NCBI GenBank assembly: GCA_963794185.1
Contig: CAWCDM010000144.1
Location: forward strand, 1 to 64,000
Reading direction: 5' to 3'
Length of the DNA stretch: 64,000 bases
From: JAMXLO01 sp963794185
GTDB lineage: Bacteria; Pseudomonadota; Alphaproteobacteria; Acetobacterales; Acetobacteraceae
The notes under the pieces were generated by a model, which did not search any database, had not been told where the DNA came from, and worked only from the letters and a program-made list of their open reading frames with translations. Shown here one piece after another: positions 9,592 through 17,687 of this stretch. The stretch's first letter is position 1. Each line of letters begins with the position of its first letter. Both the position numbers and the translations under genes were made by a program.

Positions 9592-10635
9592 TCAACGTTG
9601 ATCTGGTGAATCAACCTGCCGCCAGAAGAAAATCGTGCCGCACGGCGTCAGGTCGGCGTTCAGCGCGTAGCCTGGAATGCGGCCGGCCTCATGCCAACCC
9701 ATCGCGCGATACAGGTTTTCCGCCGCATCGCCTGCCCTGGTGTCAAGTGTCAGCAGCGTGCGTCCGGCCCGCCGAGCCTCCTGCTCGGCACGCAGCATCA
9801 GCGCCCGCGCCAGTCCCCTGCGCCGCGCGACCGGATGTACCAGCAGCTTCTGCACCTCGGCGCGATGCGGCTGGTTCGGTGAGGACGCGAACTCAAGCAT
9901 GACCGTGCCGACCAGCGCGGCATCGTCCCATGCCGCAAGCAGGATGCGCGTACCGACGGCGACCTCGGCGGCCATGCGTTTCCAGAACGCACGTGCGATC
10001 TCGGGCGCCAGTGGCGGCAGGTACGACACCGACGCACCGGCCTCGACGCACGCGCACAGGACTTCCGTCAAACGCCGCTCGGCCGATGCGGCGGACGCGG
10101 CGTCGAGGACCTCGATCCCCGACACCGGCTTGGCATAGCCGAACTCCAGCGAGTTCGAGATGTCGTGCAACACACCTATCGGCCCACGCCGCACATAGCT
10201 GTGCTTCTCGTAGAATCGGTGCGCGCGGTCGAACCGCGTGTCGCTCCACAACACAACCCGCGTCGCGCCTGCCGTTCGCGCGTGCGCTTCGGCAATCCTG
10301 AGAAGTCGTGGCGCGAGGTCCGTCCCGCGATACGACTGCAACATGTAGAGCCGCACGATTTCCCATGCACTGTCGGAACGCGGCACAGTGCCGATCATCG
10401 CGACGACGCGTCCTTCGGCTTCTGCGGCCCACAGTGCGCCGCCCTTGCCTGTGTAGTACGACGCGAGCGCCCGCAGTTCCGGCAACTCGGCATCGATGTC
10501 GATTTTGATGCTGGGGTATTCGCCCCAGCAGGCAATAATCACTGCTATGAACCCGTCCGCGTCGGCGTCACGCCCGACGCGGATCAGCGGCTCTATCAAT
10601 GCAGTCCTTCGCAGAAGGCGGCGATACGCCGGCAT
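9592..10635 (-). CDS. Double GNAT-domain N-acetyltransferase
   Basis: 347 residues with two GNAT folds in tandem. The first (about residues 15-165) has MLQSYRGTDLAPRLL in the acetyl-CoA loop. The second (about 180-340) has the canonical V-x-x-x-x-R-R-x-G-x-A motif as LLVHPVARRRGLARALM followed by LYRAMGWHEAG. The first loop deviates from Q/R-x-x-G-x-G/A, so only the C-terminal domain is clearly a competent acetyl-CoA site. The ATG overlaps the end of the upstream aminotransferase gene by 40 nt, indicating one transcript. Substrate unknown. Confidence 0.8.
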   Translation of the reverse strand: MPAYRRLLRRTALIEPLIRVGRDADADGFIAVIIACWGEYPSIKIDIDAELPELRALASYYTGKGGALWAAEAEGRVVAMIGTVPRSDSAWEIVRLYMLQSYRGTDLAPRLLRIAEAHARTAGATRVVLWSDTRFDRAHRFYEKHSYVRRGPIGVLHDISNSLEFGYAKPVSGIEVLDAASAASAERRLTEVLCACVEAGASVSYLPPLAPEIARAFWKRMAAEVAVGTRILLAAWDDAALVGTVMLEFASSPNQPHRAEVQKLLVHPVARRRGLARALMLRAEQEARRAGRTLLTLDTRAGDAAENLYRAMGWHEAGRIPGYALNADLTPCGTIFFWRQVDSPDQR

Positions 10636-11798
10636 CCTTCGGCGAGCGACGCGTCATCCGTCGCGGTGCTCACGCGCAGATAGGGGCTCATTCCATACGC
10701 CGCGCCATGCACCGTCGCGACATGCGCCTCTTCGAGCAGTGCCATGCAGACGTCCTGGTCGGTGGCGAGGGTCCGTCCACCCGCGGTGGTCTTGCCGATG
10801 CAGCCGGCCACGTTGGGAAACACGTAGAATGCGCCCTCTGGCCTGTGACAGTTGATGCCGCGGCAGGCGTTCAGCATCTCCACCGCCATGTCGCGCCGGT
10901 TGCGATAGGCGACAATCTGCTCCGCCACGCCGTCCTGCGGGCCGTCCAGCGCCGCTGCCGCTGCCGCCTGGCCCACCGTGGAGACGCCGGCGGTCGCCTG
11001 GCCCTGCATGTTCACCATCGCGCGGATCAAATTCTTTGGCCCGCCCGCGTAGCCGATGCGCCAGCCGGTCATCGCATAGGCCTTCGATGCGCCGCTGACC
11101 GTCACGGTGCGGTCGTGCAGTTCCGGCGCCACCGCGGCGATCGTGGCGTGTTTGAATCCGTCGAACACCAGGTGCTCGTACATGTCGTCCGACATGATCC
11201 AGACATGTGGATGCTTCAGCATCACATCGGCGATCGCACGCAGTTCCTGCGCCGAGCAGCACGCACCGGTCGGATTGTTCGGGTTGTTCAGGATCAGCCA
11301 CTTGGTCCTGGGCGTGATCGCCGCGTCAATGTCCTCGGCGCGCGGCTTGAAGCCGTTGTTCTGCGGGCAGGTGACGAACACGGGCTCGCCGTCCGCGAGC
11401 TTGGTCATCAGCTCGTAGGCGCTCCACGACGGCACCGGGATCACCGCCTCGTCGTGCGGGTTCACTGTCGCCATCAGTGCATTGAAGATCGCCTGCTTGC
11501 CGCCGTTGGTGACGCAGATTTCGTCGAGCGCGAAATCCAGCCCGTTGTCGCGTTTGAATTTGCGCTGGATGGCCTGCTTCAATGCCGGCGTGCCGTCCTG
11601 CGGCGGATACTTGGTGTCGCCGTGCAGCGCCGCTTCGTGCGCGGCTTCGATCGCATGGCGGGGGGACGCGAAATTCGGCTCGCCGAGGGTGAGGGATACG
11701 ATGTCCACGCCCTGTGCACGCAGCTCGCGCGCGCGGATCGTCATCTGCACGCTGGCCGCGACCTGGACGCGGCCGAGCCGATCGGAGAACGCCGGCAT
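10596..11798 (-). CDS. PLP-dependent aminotransferase (aspartate aminotransferase family, class I/II)
   Basis: 400 residues, full length for fold-type I aspartate/aromatic aminotransferases. The PLP lysine is Lys239 in SGASKAYAMTGWR. LNNPNNPTGA and MSDDMYEHLVFDG are the cofactor-ring contacts, and the C-terminal arginine region LRVSTATDD binds the substrate carboxylate. It starts immediately after the stop of a second, closely related aminotransferase (TGA followed directly by ATG), so the pair is a tandem duplication within the leftward operon downstream of potFGHI. Substrate may be aspartate, an aromatic amino acid or an omega-amine derived from polyamine breakdown; the sequence alone does not decide. 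Confidence 0.88.
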   Translation of the reverse strand: MPAFSDRLGRVQVAASVQMTIRARELRAQGVDIVSLTLGEPNFASPRHAIEAAHEAALHGDTKYPPQDGTPALKQAIQRKFKRDNGLDFALDEICVTNGGKQAIFNALMATVNPHDEAVIPVPSWSAYELMTKLADGEPVFVTCPQNNGFKPRAEDIDAAITPRTKWLILNNPNNPTGACCSAQELRAIADVMLKHPHVWIMSDDMYEHLVFDGFKHATIAAVAPELHDRTVTVSGASKAYAMTGWRIGYAGGPKNLIRAMVNMQGQATAGVSTVGQAAAAAALDGPQDGVAEQIVAYRNRRDMAVEMLNACRGINCHRPEGAFYVFPNVAGCIGKTTAGGRTLATDQDVCMALLEEAHVATVHGAAYGMSPYLRVSTATDDASLAEGCRRIAAFCEGLH

Positions 11799-13002
11799 TC
11801 AATGCAGTCCCTGGCAGAATTGCTGGATGCGCGTGCAGGCGTCCTGCAACTCCTCGGTGGCGTTGGCGTAGGCGATGCGGAAATGTCCCGGATAGCAGAA
11901 CGCCGAGCCGTGCACCGCGGCGACGCCCGCCTCGTCGAGCAGTGCCAGGACAAACCCTTCGTCGTCGGCGATGGTCTTGCCGCCGCGTGTGGTCTTGCCG
12001 ATGCAGCCATGGATCGAGGGGTAGACGTAGAACGCGCCCTCCGGCTTGTGGCAGTAGATGCCCGGCGCCTTGTTCAGCATTTCCACCACCAGGTTGCGCC
12101 GCTCCTCGAAGATCTTGCGCATCGCCTCGATCGAGTTCCTGCGGCCCGGTCAGCGCCTCGACCGCCGCGGCCATGGCGATCGTGTTCGTGTTGGAGGTGG
12201 ATTGGCTCTGCAGCTTGTCCATCGCCTTGATCAGCGCCACCGGCGCGCCGGCGAAGCCCAGCCGCCAGCCGGTCATCGCATAGGCCTTCGAGCAGCCGTT
12301 CATCGTCACGGTGCGCCCGCGCAGCCGCGGCTCCACCTGCACGATGGTCGCCGGCTTGAACCCGTCATAGGCGAGCTTCTCGTAGATGTCGTCGGTGAAG
12401 ATCCAGACATCCGGGTGGCGCAGCAGCACGTCGCAGATCGGCCGCAGCTCGTCGGCCGAGTAGGCGGCGCCGGTCGGGTTGCACGGGTTGTTCAGCATGA
12501 ACCAGCGGGTCCGCGGCGTGATCGCCTGCTCGAGCGCCTCGGCGCGCAGCTTGAAGCCGTGGTTCTGCTCGCACGGCACCAGCACCGGCTTGCCGTCGGC
12601 CAGCGAGACGATGTCCGGATAGCTGACCCAGCACGGGCTCGGGATGATGACCTCGTCGTCCTTGTTCAGCGTCGCCAGCATGGCATTGAAGATCACCTGC
12701 TTGCCGCCGGTCGAGATGATGATCTCCTCCGGTTTGTAGTCGATGCCCGAGTCACGGAGAAACTTCTGCGCCACGGCCTTGCGCAGCACCGGCGTGCCGG
12801 CGACATCGGTATAGTGCGTCTCGTTGTTCTCGATGGCGCGGATCGCCGCGTCCTTGACGTTGCGCGGCGTGTCGAAGTCCGGTTCGCCCTGCGAGAGAGA
12901 GATCACGTTCTTGCCCTCGGCGATCATGTGCCGCGCCTTGGTCGCGATGGCGATGGTCAGGCTGGGCTGGATGCGGTCGAGGCGTTCGGCGGTAAGGTGC
13001 AT
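11799..13002 (-). pseudogene. PLP-dependent aminotransferase, second tandem copy, one frameshift
   Basis: Paralogue of the gene that follows it. ATG at 13002 (MHLTAERLDRIQPS). It contains LSQGEPDFDTP, LNNPCNPTGA, FTDDIYEKLAYDG and the PLP-lysine motif NGCSKAYAMTGWR. The frame breaks near 12137, after ALTGPQE, and the remaining 110 residues continue in another frame with full conservation (MRKIFEERRNLVVEML to QQFCQGLH). One extra base explains the break, so this is either a sequence error or very recent damage. It lies 29 nt after the potI stop. Confidence 0.83.
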
Positions 13003-13031
13003 GAGCTGTGTCCCAGGAGCGCGGCCGGACC

Positions 13032-13856
13032 CTATCGGAGCGGCGGCGGACGGGCAATCGTTGCTGCCGCAAAGCCGCGCTGCACCCGCCACACGGCAAG
13101 CAGGACCGCCGCCACCACCGCCACGATGACCGTCGCCAGCGCGTAGAGTTCCGGCGTGGGGCCGAGCTTGATCGAGGAGAACACCAACATCGGCAGGGTG
13201 GAGGCGCCGGGCCCCGAGGTGAAGCTCGCCACCACCACGTCGTCCAGCGACAGGGTGAAGGCCAGCAGCCAGCCAGCGATCAGGGCGGGCGCCATCAGCG
13301 GCAGGGTGATCCGGATGAAGGCCTGCCAGGGCGGAGCGTAGAGGTCCATCGCCGCGTCCTCGAGGTCGGCTTGTGTGTCGGCGAGCCTGGCGCGCACCAC
13401 GACCGCGACATAGGCGACCGAGACCGAGGCATGTGCCAGGGTCACCGTCCCGGCGCCGCGGCCGGCGGGCCAGCCGATCGCCTGCTGCAGGGCGACGAAC
13501 AGCAGCAGCAGCGAAAGGCCGGTGATCACCTCCGGCAGTACGAGCGGGGCGGCGAGCGCGGCGGCGAAGGCGCCGCGCGCGGGGAAGCGTCCGAAGCGGG
13601 CCAGCGCGAAGCCGGCAAGGGTGCCGACGATGAGGGCGAGCGTGGCGGAGACCGCAGCGATCCGCAGTGAGAGCAGGGTGGCCGAGATCAGGGGCTGATC
13701 GCGCCAGAGAGAAAGATACCAGCGCAGCGAGAAGCCCGCCCAGGCGGTGACCAGCCGGGAGTCGTTGAAGCTGAGCGCCATCAGGAAAGCGATGGGGGCG
13801 TAGAGGAAGGCGTAACAGGCGATCAGCCAGGCCAGCAGGGGGCGGGGGCGGGTCAT
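13032..13856 (-). CDS. potI: Putrescine/spermidine ABC transporter permease
   Basis: Inner-membrane permease of the PotC/PotI family, 274 residues with six predicted membrane helices. The first helix is WLIACYAFLYAPIAFLMAL and is followed by the family hallmark SFNDSR. The EAA-loop, which docks on the ATPase, is DLEDAAMDLYAPPWQAFIRI. It is the last gene of the transporter set but is separated from potH by a toxin-antitoxin pair. The start at 13856 (MTRPRPLLAWL) is preferred over the longer frame, which would run into the toxin gene. Confidence 0.85.
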   Translation of the reverse strand: MTRPRPLLAWLIACYAFLYAPIAFLMALSFNDSRLVTAWAGFSLRWYLSLWRDQPLISATLLSLRIAAVSATLALIVGTLAGFALARFGRFPARGAFAAALAAPLVLPEVITGLSLLLLFVALQQAIGWPAGRGAGTVTLAHASVSVAYVAVVVRARLADTQADLEDAAMDLYAPPWQAFIRITLPLMAPALIAGWLLAFTLSLDDVVVASFTSGPGASTLPMLVFSSIKLGPTPELYALATVIVAVVAAVLLAVWRVQRGFAAATIARPPPLR

Positions 13857-13866
13857 GCGGGCCTTT

Positions 13867-14205
13867 TCACAGGTCGAGCTGAACCCGCACCGCGCGGGCG
13901 ACTGCATCGACGTCATCGCGCGTCAGGCGACCCATGCGGCGCCGCAGGCGAAGCGTGCTCGCGGTGGCGATTTGGTCAGCCATCGCCTTGCGCCTTCGCC
14001 CGTTGAGCGTGACGTAGGCTTCGGCCGGGTAAAGGCGTTCGACGCTGCTGCTGATCGGCACCACCTGCACCCGATTCAGCACGGCGTTGGCTGCGTCGTT
14101 GCTCAGCACCATGGCCGGACGTGTCGTCCGAACCTCGCCTCCGAGCGATGGATCGAAGCTGATCAACCAGACCTCGCCGCGCTGCGGCGCGGGCCGCTCA
14201 GCCAT
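13867..14205 (-). CDS. MazF/PemK-like mRNA interferase toxin
   Basis: 112 residues of the CcdB/PemK fold. RGEVWLISFDP with GGEVRTTRPAMVLSND is the family signature, followed by VQVVPISSS and the C-terminal region DVDAVARAVRVQL. MazF proteins cleave mRNA at short motifs. It overlaps the upstream antitoxin gene by 8 nt, the usual coupling in such modules. It ends 10 nt before the potI start, so potI may be expressed from the toxin-antitoxin transcript. Confidence 0.85.
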   Translation of the reverse strand: MAERPAPQRGEVWLISFDPSLGGEVRTTRPAMVLSNDAANAVLNRVQVVPISSSVERLYPAEAYVTLNGRRRKAMADQIATASTLRLRRRMGRLTRDDVDAVARAVRVQLDL

Positions 14206-14437
14206 GCCGCTTCGGCTCCTCGGCGACGTCCGCGATCAGCCCCTCGACCCAGCTCTGGGCGTCACGCTCGCGCGCCTCGTCAGCCGCCATTGCGGCATAC
14301 CCGGCTCTCAGATTCTTTCCCACGACGTGCGGCCGGGCGAGTTCGCTGAGGAAGCGGCTGATGCGCCGCGGTCCGATGACGGTATGCAGCCCTTCGTAAA
14401 CATCGGCATCGACGGTGATGGTGAGTTTCTTTTGCAT
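14198..14437 (-). CDS. MazE-like antitoxin
   Basis: 79-residue protein starting MQKKLTITVDADVYEGLHTV. The N-terminal half looks like a ribbon-helix-helix DNA-binding segment (basic strand followed by RRISRFLSELARPHV). The acidic, Ala/Glu-rich C-terminus (DEARERDAQSWVEGLIADVAEEP) would wrap the toxin. The start at 14437 follows GTAGGAGCG as ribosome site. The partner toxin follows with an overlap. A promoter and inverted-repeat operator lie just upstream. Confidence 0.8.
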   Translation of the reverse strand: MQKKLTITVDADVYEGLHTVIGPRRISRFLSELARPHVVGKNLRAGYAAMAADEARERDAQSWVEGLIADVAEEPKRHG

Positions 14438-14448
14438 GGGATCGCTCC

Positions 14449-14487
14449 TACACGTGTTCATATACGTGTAGTGTGCACTATCTGCAA
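14449..14487 (-). promoter_or_regulatory. Promoter and inverted-repeat operator of the toxin-antitoxin pair
   Basis: On the minus strand TTGCAG (14487-14482) and TATATG (14464-14459) are spaced by exactly 17 nt, a good sigma-70 promoter. It overlaps the 3' end of potH. Arms TACACGT (14449-14455) and ACGTGTA (14464-14470) form an inverted repeat over the -10 element, a likely autoregulation site for the antitoxin. Confidence 0.6.
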
Positions 14488-15348
14488 GGATTTCGGCGTG
14501 CGTTCCTGGTGCCGCAGCCGGCCTGGCGCGCCAAGGTCAGCACTCCGGCCGGCACCGCAAGCAAAACGACCAGCAGTACCAACCGCCACCGCCGCCGCGG
14601 TGGGCCAGTCGCGGTTCTGGAAGAACTCGCCCCACAGCACGCGGCCGATCAGTTGCGCCTGCGGCCCGCCCAGCAGCTCGGGGATCACGTATTCCCCCAC
14701 CGCCGGGATGAACACCAGCAGCGTTCCGGCCCAGACGCCCGGCAACGACAGTGGCAACGTGACGCGCAGGAAGCCGCGCCAGGGTGGGGCGCCGAGGTCG
14801 GCTGCCGCCTCCAGCAGCGCCGGATCGAGTTGCGACAGCCGCGCATAGAGCGGCAGCACCATGAACGGCAGGTATGTGTAGACGATCCCGATATACATCG
14901 CGGTGTCGGTGTAGAGCAGGCGCAGCGGCGCCACGCCGAACACGGCGAGCGCCGCGTTGATCCAGCCGTCGTCCTGCAGCAGGCCGATCCAGGCGTTGAT
15001 GCGCATCAGGAAGCCGGTCCAGAACGGCAGCATCACCAGCAGCAGCAACAGCGCGCGCCGTCCTTCCCCGCTGCGGGCGATCGCAAGCGCCATCGGATAG
15101 CCCGCCAGCAGGCAGGCCAGGGTCGACAGTCCCGCGACCCTCAGGCTCAGCAGCAGCGCCGCGCGATACAGCGGGTCCGTTGCGACCAGCATCAGATTGT
15201 CCAGCCCGGGATGCGCCAGGCTGAACGGCGGCACGGCGTCCACCGGCTCGGACAGCGCGATCAGCAGCGCGATCGCGCAGGGTGCGAGCAGGAACAGCGC
15301 AAGCCACGCCCACGGCACGGCCAGCACCATTGCGCGGCCGGCCCTCAT
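14478..15348 (-). pseudogene. potH: Putrescine/spermidine ABC transporter permease, frameshifted near its 3' end
   Basis: Permease of the PotB/PotH family. ATG at 15348 (MRAGRAMVLAVPWAW); multiple membrane helices, the conserved block LLLLVMLPFWTGFLMRINAWIGLL, and the EAA-loop LLEAAADLGAPPWRGFLRVTLPLS. The frame shifts near 14585, after WPTAAAVAV. In the adjacent frame the last helix and tail continue (LVLLVVLLAVPAGVLTLARQ) to a TAG at 14478. One base difference restores about 290 residues, so functional status depends on whether the indel is real. Its start overlaps the end of potG. Confidence 0.8.
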
Positions 15349-16406
15349 GGCGGCAGCAGGATGCACGCGTCGGGCTGCCAAGAGAGCGTCACGGACTCGC
15401 CGATATTTGCCTCGGCCGCGCCGAACCCGTCGCGCAGCGAACGCGTCGCGCGCATCAGGCTGCCGTCCGCGAGGCGCACGGTGTGGGTCAGGGATTCCCC
15501 GGCATAGGCGCGATCGACGACCACGCCCGGGAGCGAATTCGCGCCGTCCAACGCATCGAGCCGCACGCGCTCGGGCCGGATCGCCAGCAGCGCCGGTCCC
15601 GCTGCCGCCCGCGTCGCGGTGCACACGGTCGCGCCAAGGCCAGGCAGCTCCAGCCGTTTTCCGTCCGCGCGCGCGACCGCGGGGAAAATGTTCGCCGCGC
15701 CGAGGAATTCCGCGACGTAGCGGCTGTTCGGGCGTTCATACACATCGGCTGGCGTCCCCACCTGCGCCAGCCGTCCGTCGCGCATCACGCCGATCCGGGT
15801 CGCCATGGTCAGCGCCTCCTCCTGGTCGTGCGTCACCAGGATGAACGCGATGCCGAGCCGGCGCTGCAGCCGCACCAGTTCGTCGCGCGTCTCGCGGCGG
15901 AGGTTGCGGTCCAGCGCGGACAGCGGCTCATCGAGCAGCAGCAGCGCCGGCCGCGGCGCCAGCGAGCGCGCCAGTGCGACGCGCTGCTGCTGGCCGCCGG
16001 AGAGCTGCGCGGGGCGGCGCGCAGCGAACCCGATCAGGCTCACCAGCTCCAGCATCTCCGCCACGCGCGCCTGCACCTCGGGGCGCTTCAGGCCCTGCAT
16101 GCGCAGGCCGAAGCCGATGTTCGCGGCGACCGTCATGTGGGGAAACAGCGCGTAGGACTGGAACATCGTGTTCACCGGCCGTCGGTGCGGCGGCAACACG
16201 CCGAGGTCGACACCGTCCAGCACGATACGCCCCGTCTCCGGTCGCACGAACCCGCCGATGGCGCGCAGCAGCGTCGTCTTGCCCGAGCCCGACCGGCCAA
16301 GCAGCACGAACAACTCGCCGCGCTCGACCGAAAGATCCAGCCCATCCAGCGCCACCGTCGCACCGAACTGCACGGTGAGGCCAGTGATGGCAAGCAGTGG
16401 AATCAG
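15345..16406 (-). CDS. potG: Putrescine/spermidine ABC transporter ATPase
   Basis: ATP-binding subunit of the PotA/PotG family, about 353 residues. Walker A GRSGSGKTT, Q-loop TMFQSYALFPHMTV, signature LSGGQQQRVALARSL, Walker B ALLLLDEPLSALD and the H-loop VTHDQEEAL are all present. The C-terminal third is a TOBE domain (AIRPERVRLDAL). No ATG, GTG or TTG precedes the first strand in frame. The best candidate is a CTG at 16406 overlapping the TGA of potF (CTGA); a GTG a few codons downstream would trim the first beta strand. The gene is otherwise intact and overlaps potH by 4 nt. Confidence 0.85.
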   Translation of the reverse strand: MIPLLAITGLTVQFGATVALDGLDLSVERGELFVLLGRSGSGKTTLLRAIGGFVRPETGRIVLDGVDLGVLPPHRRPVNTMFQSYALFPHMTVAANIGFGLRMQGLKRPEVQARVAEMLELVSLIGFAARRPAQLSGGQQQRVALARSLAPRPALLLLDEPLSALDRNLRRETRDELVRLQRRLGIAFILVTHDQEEALTMATRIGVMRDGRLAQVGTPADVYERPNSRYVAEFLGAANIFPAVARADGKRLELPGLGATVCTATRAAAGPALLAIRPERVRLDALDGANSLPGVVVDRAYAGESLTHTVRLADGSLMRATRSLRDGFGAAEANIGESVTLSWQPDACILLPP

Positions 16407-17593
16407 TGCCCGGCCTTGAAGCGGGCCCACATCCGGGTGCGCAGGCGCTCGGCAGCCTGCGGCACCGGGCCGATGGTGAAGAACGTCGCCAGCTGCTCCG
16501 CCGTGGGGAAGATGTTGGTGTCCGCCAGAAGCTCCGGGCGGATCATTGGCCTGCTGGCGGGCACCGCATTGGCGTAGCGCACCTTGTTGGTGATCGCGGC
16601 CATCACGTCCGGCTGCAGCACGAAATCGATGAACGCCAGGGCCGCGTCCTTGTGCTCGGCGTCCGCGGGGATCGCCAGCATGTCGAAGCCAAGCTGCGCG
16701 CCCTCCTTCGGCGCGACATAGCGCACCGTCACGCCGCGCTTCGCCTCGTCCGCGCGCGCGCCCGCCTGGATCACGTCGCCCGAATAGTCGAGTGCGAGGC
16801 AGCTCTGGCCGGTCGCCAGCGCCTCCAGCGCGCCACCCGAGGCGAAGCTGCGGATGTAGCGGCGGATGCCCATCAGCGTGTGCTCGACCGCGGCGAGGTC
16901 GGCGGGATCGGCGCTGTCGGGACTTCGGCCGAGGTATTTCAGCACGCCGGGGATCACGTCGATCGCGGAGTCCATCATGGTGATGCCGCAGGGCGCGATG
17001 CGCCTGGCGTTCTCCGGCTTGAACAGCAGGTCCCAGCTGTCCATCGGCGCGTCGGGCGCGAGTTGCTTCACGCGGTTGGGGTTCACGCCGATGCCAGTGG
17101 TGCCCCAGAGATAGATGGCGCCATGCCGGTTGCCCGGATCCGAGCTTTCGACCTGCCACATCAGGGACGCGTCGAGGTTCTTCCAATTCGGCACGCGTGC
17201 GCGGTCGATCTCGGCCAGCGCGCCGACCTTGATCAGCCGGGAAAAAGTCGGCTCGTTGGACGGCACCACGATGTCGTAGCCGGAGTGCCCGGCGAGCAGC
17301 TTGGCCTCCAGCGTTTCCAGGCTGTCGAACACGTCGTAGTGGACGGTGATGCCGGTCTCCTCTTGGAAGCGCTCCAGCACGGCGGGGTCGATGTACTCGG
17401 TCCAGTTGTACACGTTCAGCACGCGTTCATCCGCGCGTGCCGGCAGGGCGAGCGTCAGCAGCGTGACCAGGATCATCAGCGCAACCAACATCGTCATTCT
17501 CGCAGCCAACATCGTCATTCCCGCGAAAGCGGGAACCCAGGTGCGCGCCACGGGGACTGACGCGGCTTCCGTGATCGCAGGCGTCCTGCCCAT
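16403..17593 (-). CDS. potF: Putrescine-binding periplasmic protein
   Basis: Binding protein of the PotD/PotF family. The mature part begins LNVYNWTEYIDPAVLERF and contains VHYDVFDSLETLEAKLLAG, WGTTGIGVN, PMDSWDLLFKPENARR and LDYSGDVIQAG, all closely PotF-like. The ATG at 17593 is preceded by GAGG at good spacing, but the 50-odd residue leader contains TWVPAFAGMT, the translation of a dispersed palindromic repeat (17514-17541). An internal ATG at 17497 (MTMLVALMILVTLL) would give an ordinary signal peptide. The first gene of the potFGHI operon. Confidence 0.87.
   Translation of the reverse strand: MGRTPAITEAASVPVARTWVPAFAGMTMLAARMTMLVALMILVTLLTLALPARADERVLNVYNWTEYIDPAVLERFQEETGITVHYDVFDSLETLEAKLLAGHSGYDIVVPSNEPTFSRLIKVGALAEIDRARVPNWKNLDASLMWQVESSDPGNRHGAIYLWGTTGIGVNPNRVKQLAPDAPMDSWDLLFKPENARRIAPCGITMMDSAIDVIPGVLKYLGRSPDSADPADLAAVEHTLMGIRRYIRSFASGGALEALATGQSCLALDYSGDVIQAGARADEAKRGVTVRYVAPKEGAQLGFDMLAIPADAEHKDAALAFIDFVLQPDVMAAITNKVRYANAVPASRPMIRPELLADTNIFPTAEQLATFFTIGPVPQAAERLRTRMWARFKAGH
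17514..17541. repeat. GTCATTCCCGCGAAAGCGGG-type dispersed palindrome
   Basis: A 28-bp repeat with a GCG/CGC hairpin core and AACCCAGG tail, lying inside the potF leader. The same family occurs as an inverted pair at 47899-47989 in the btuB leader. Such elements are common between genes in proteobacteria; here both copies sit at the very start of exported proteins. Confidence 0.7.
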
Positions 17594-17687
17594 GTCGCCC
17601 TCATGCCGATATCGCGGTGCGGATCAGGTTACTCCCCGATCGCACGCCTGACCACGCGGCTGCGCGACGCAGCGGGCGCCGCCGACC

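Noticed and set aside
11326..13092. A long open frame across both aminotransferases
   Set aside because: After about 12137 it reads the wrong frame of conserved aminotransferase sequence; the tail is Arg/Gly/Pro noise.
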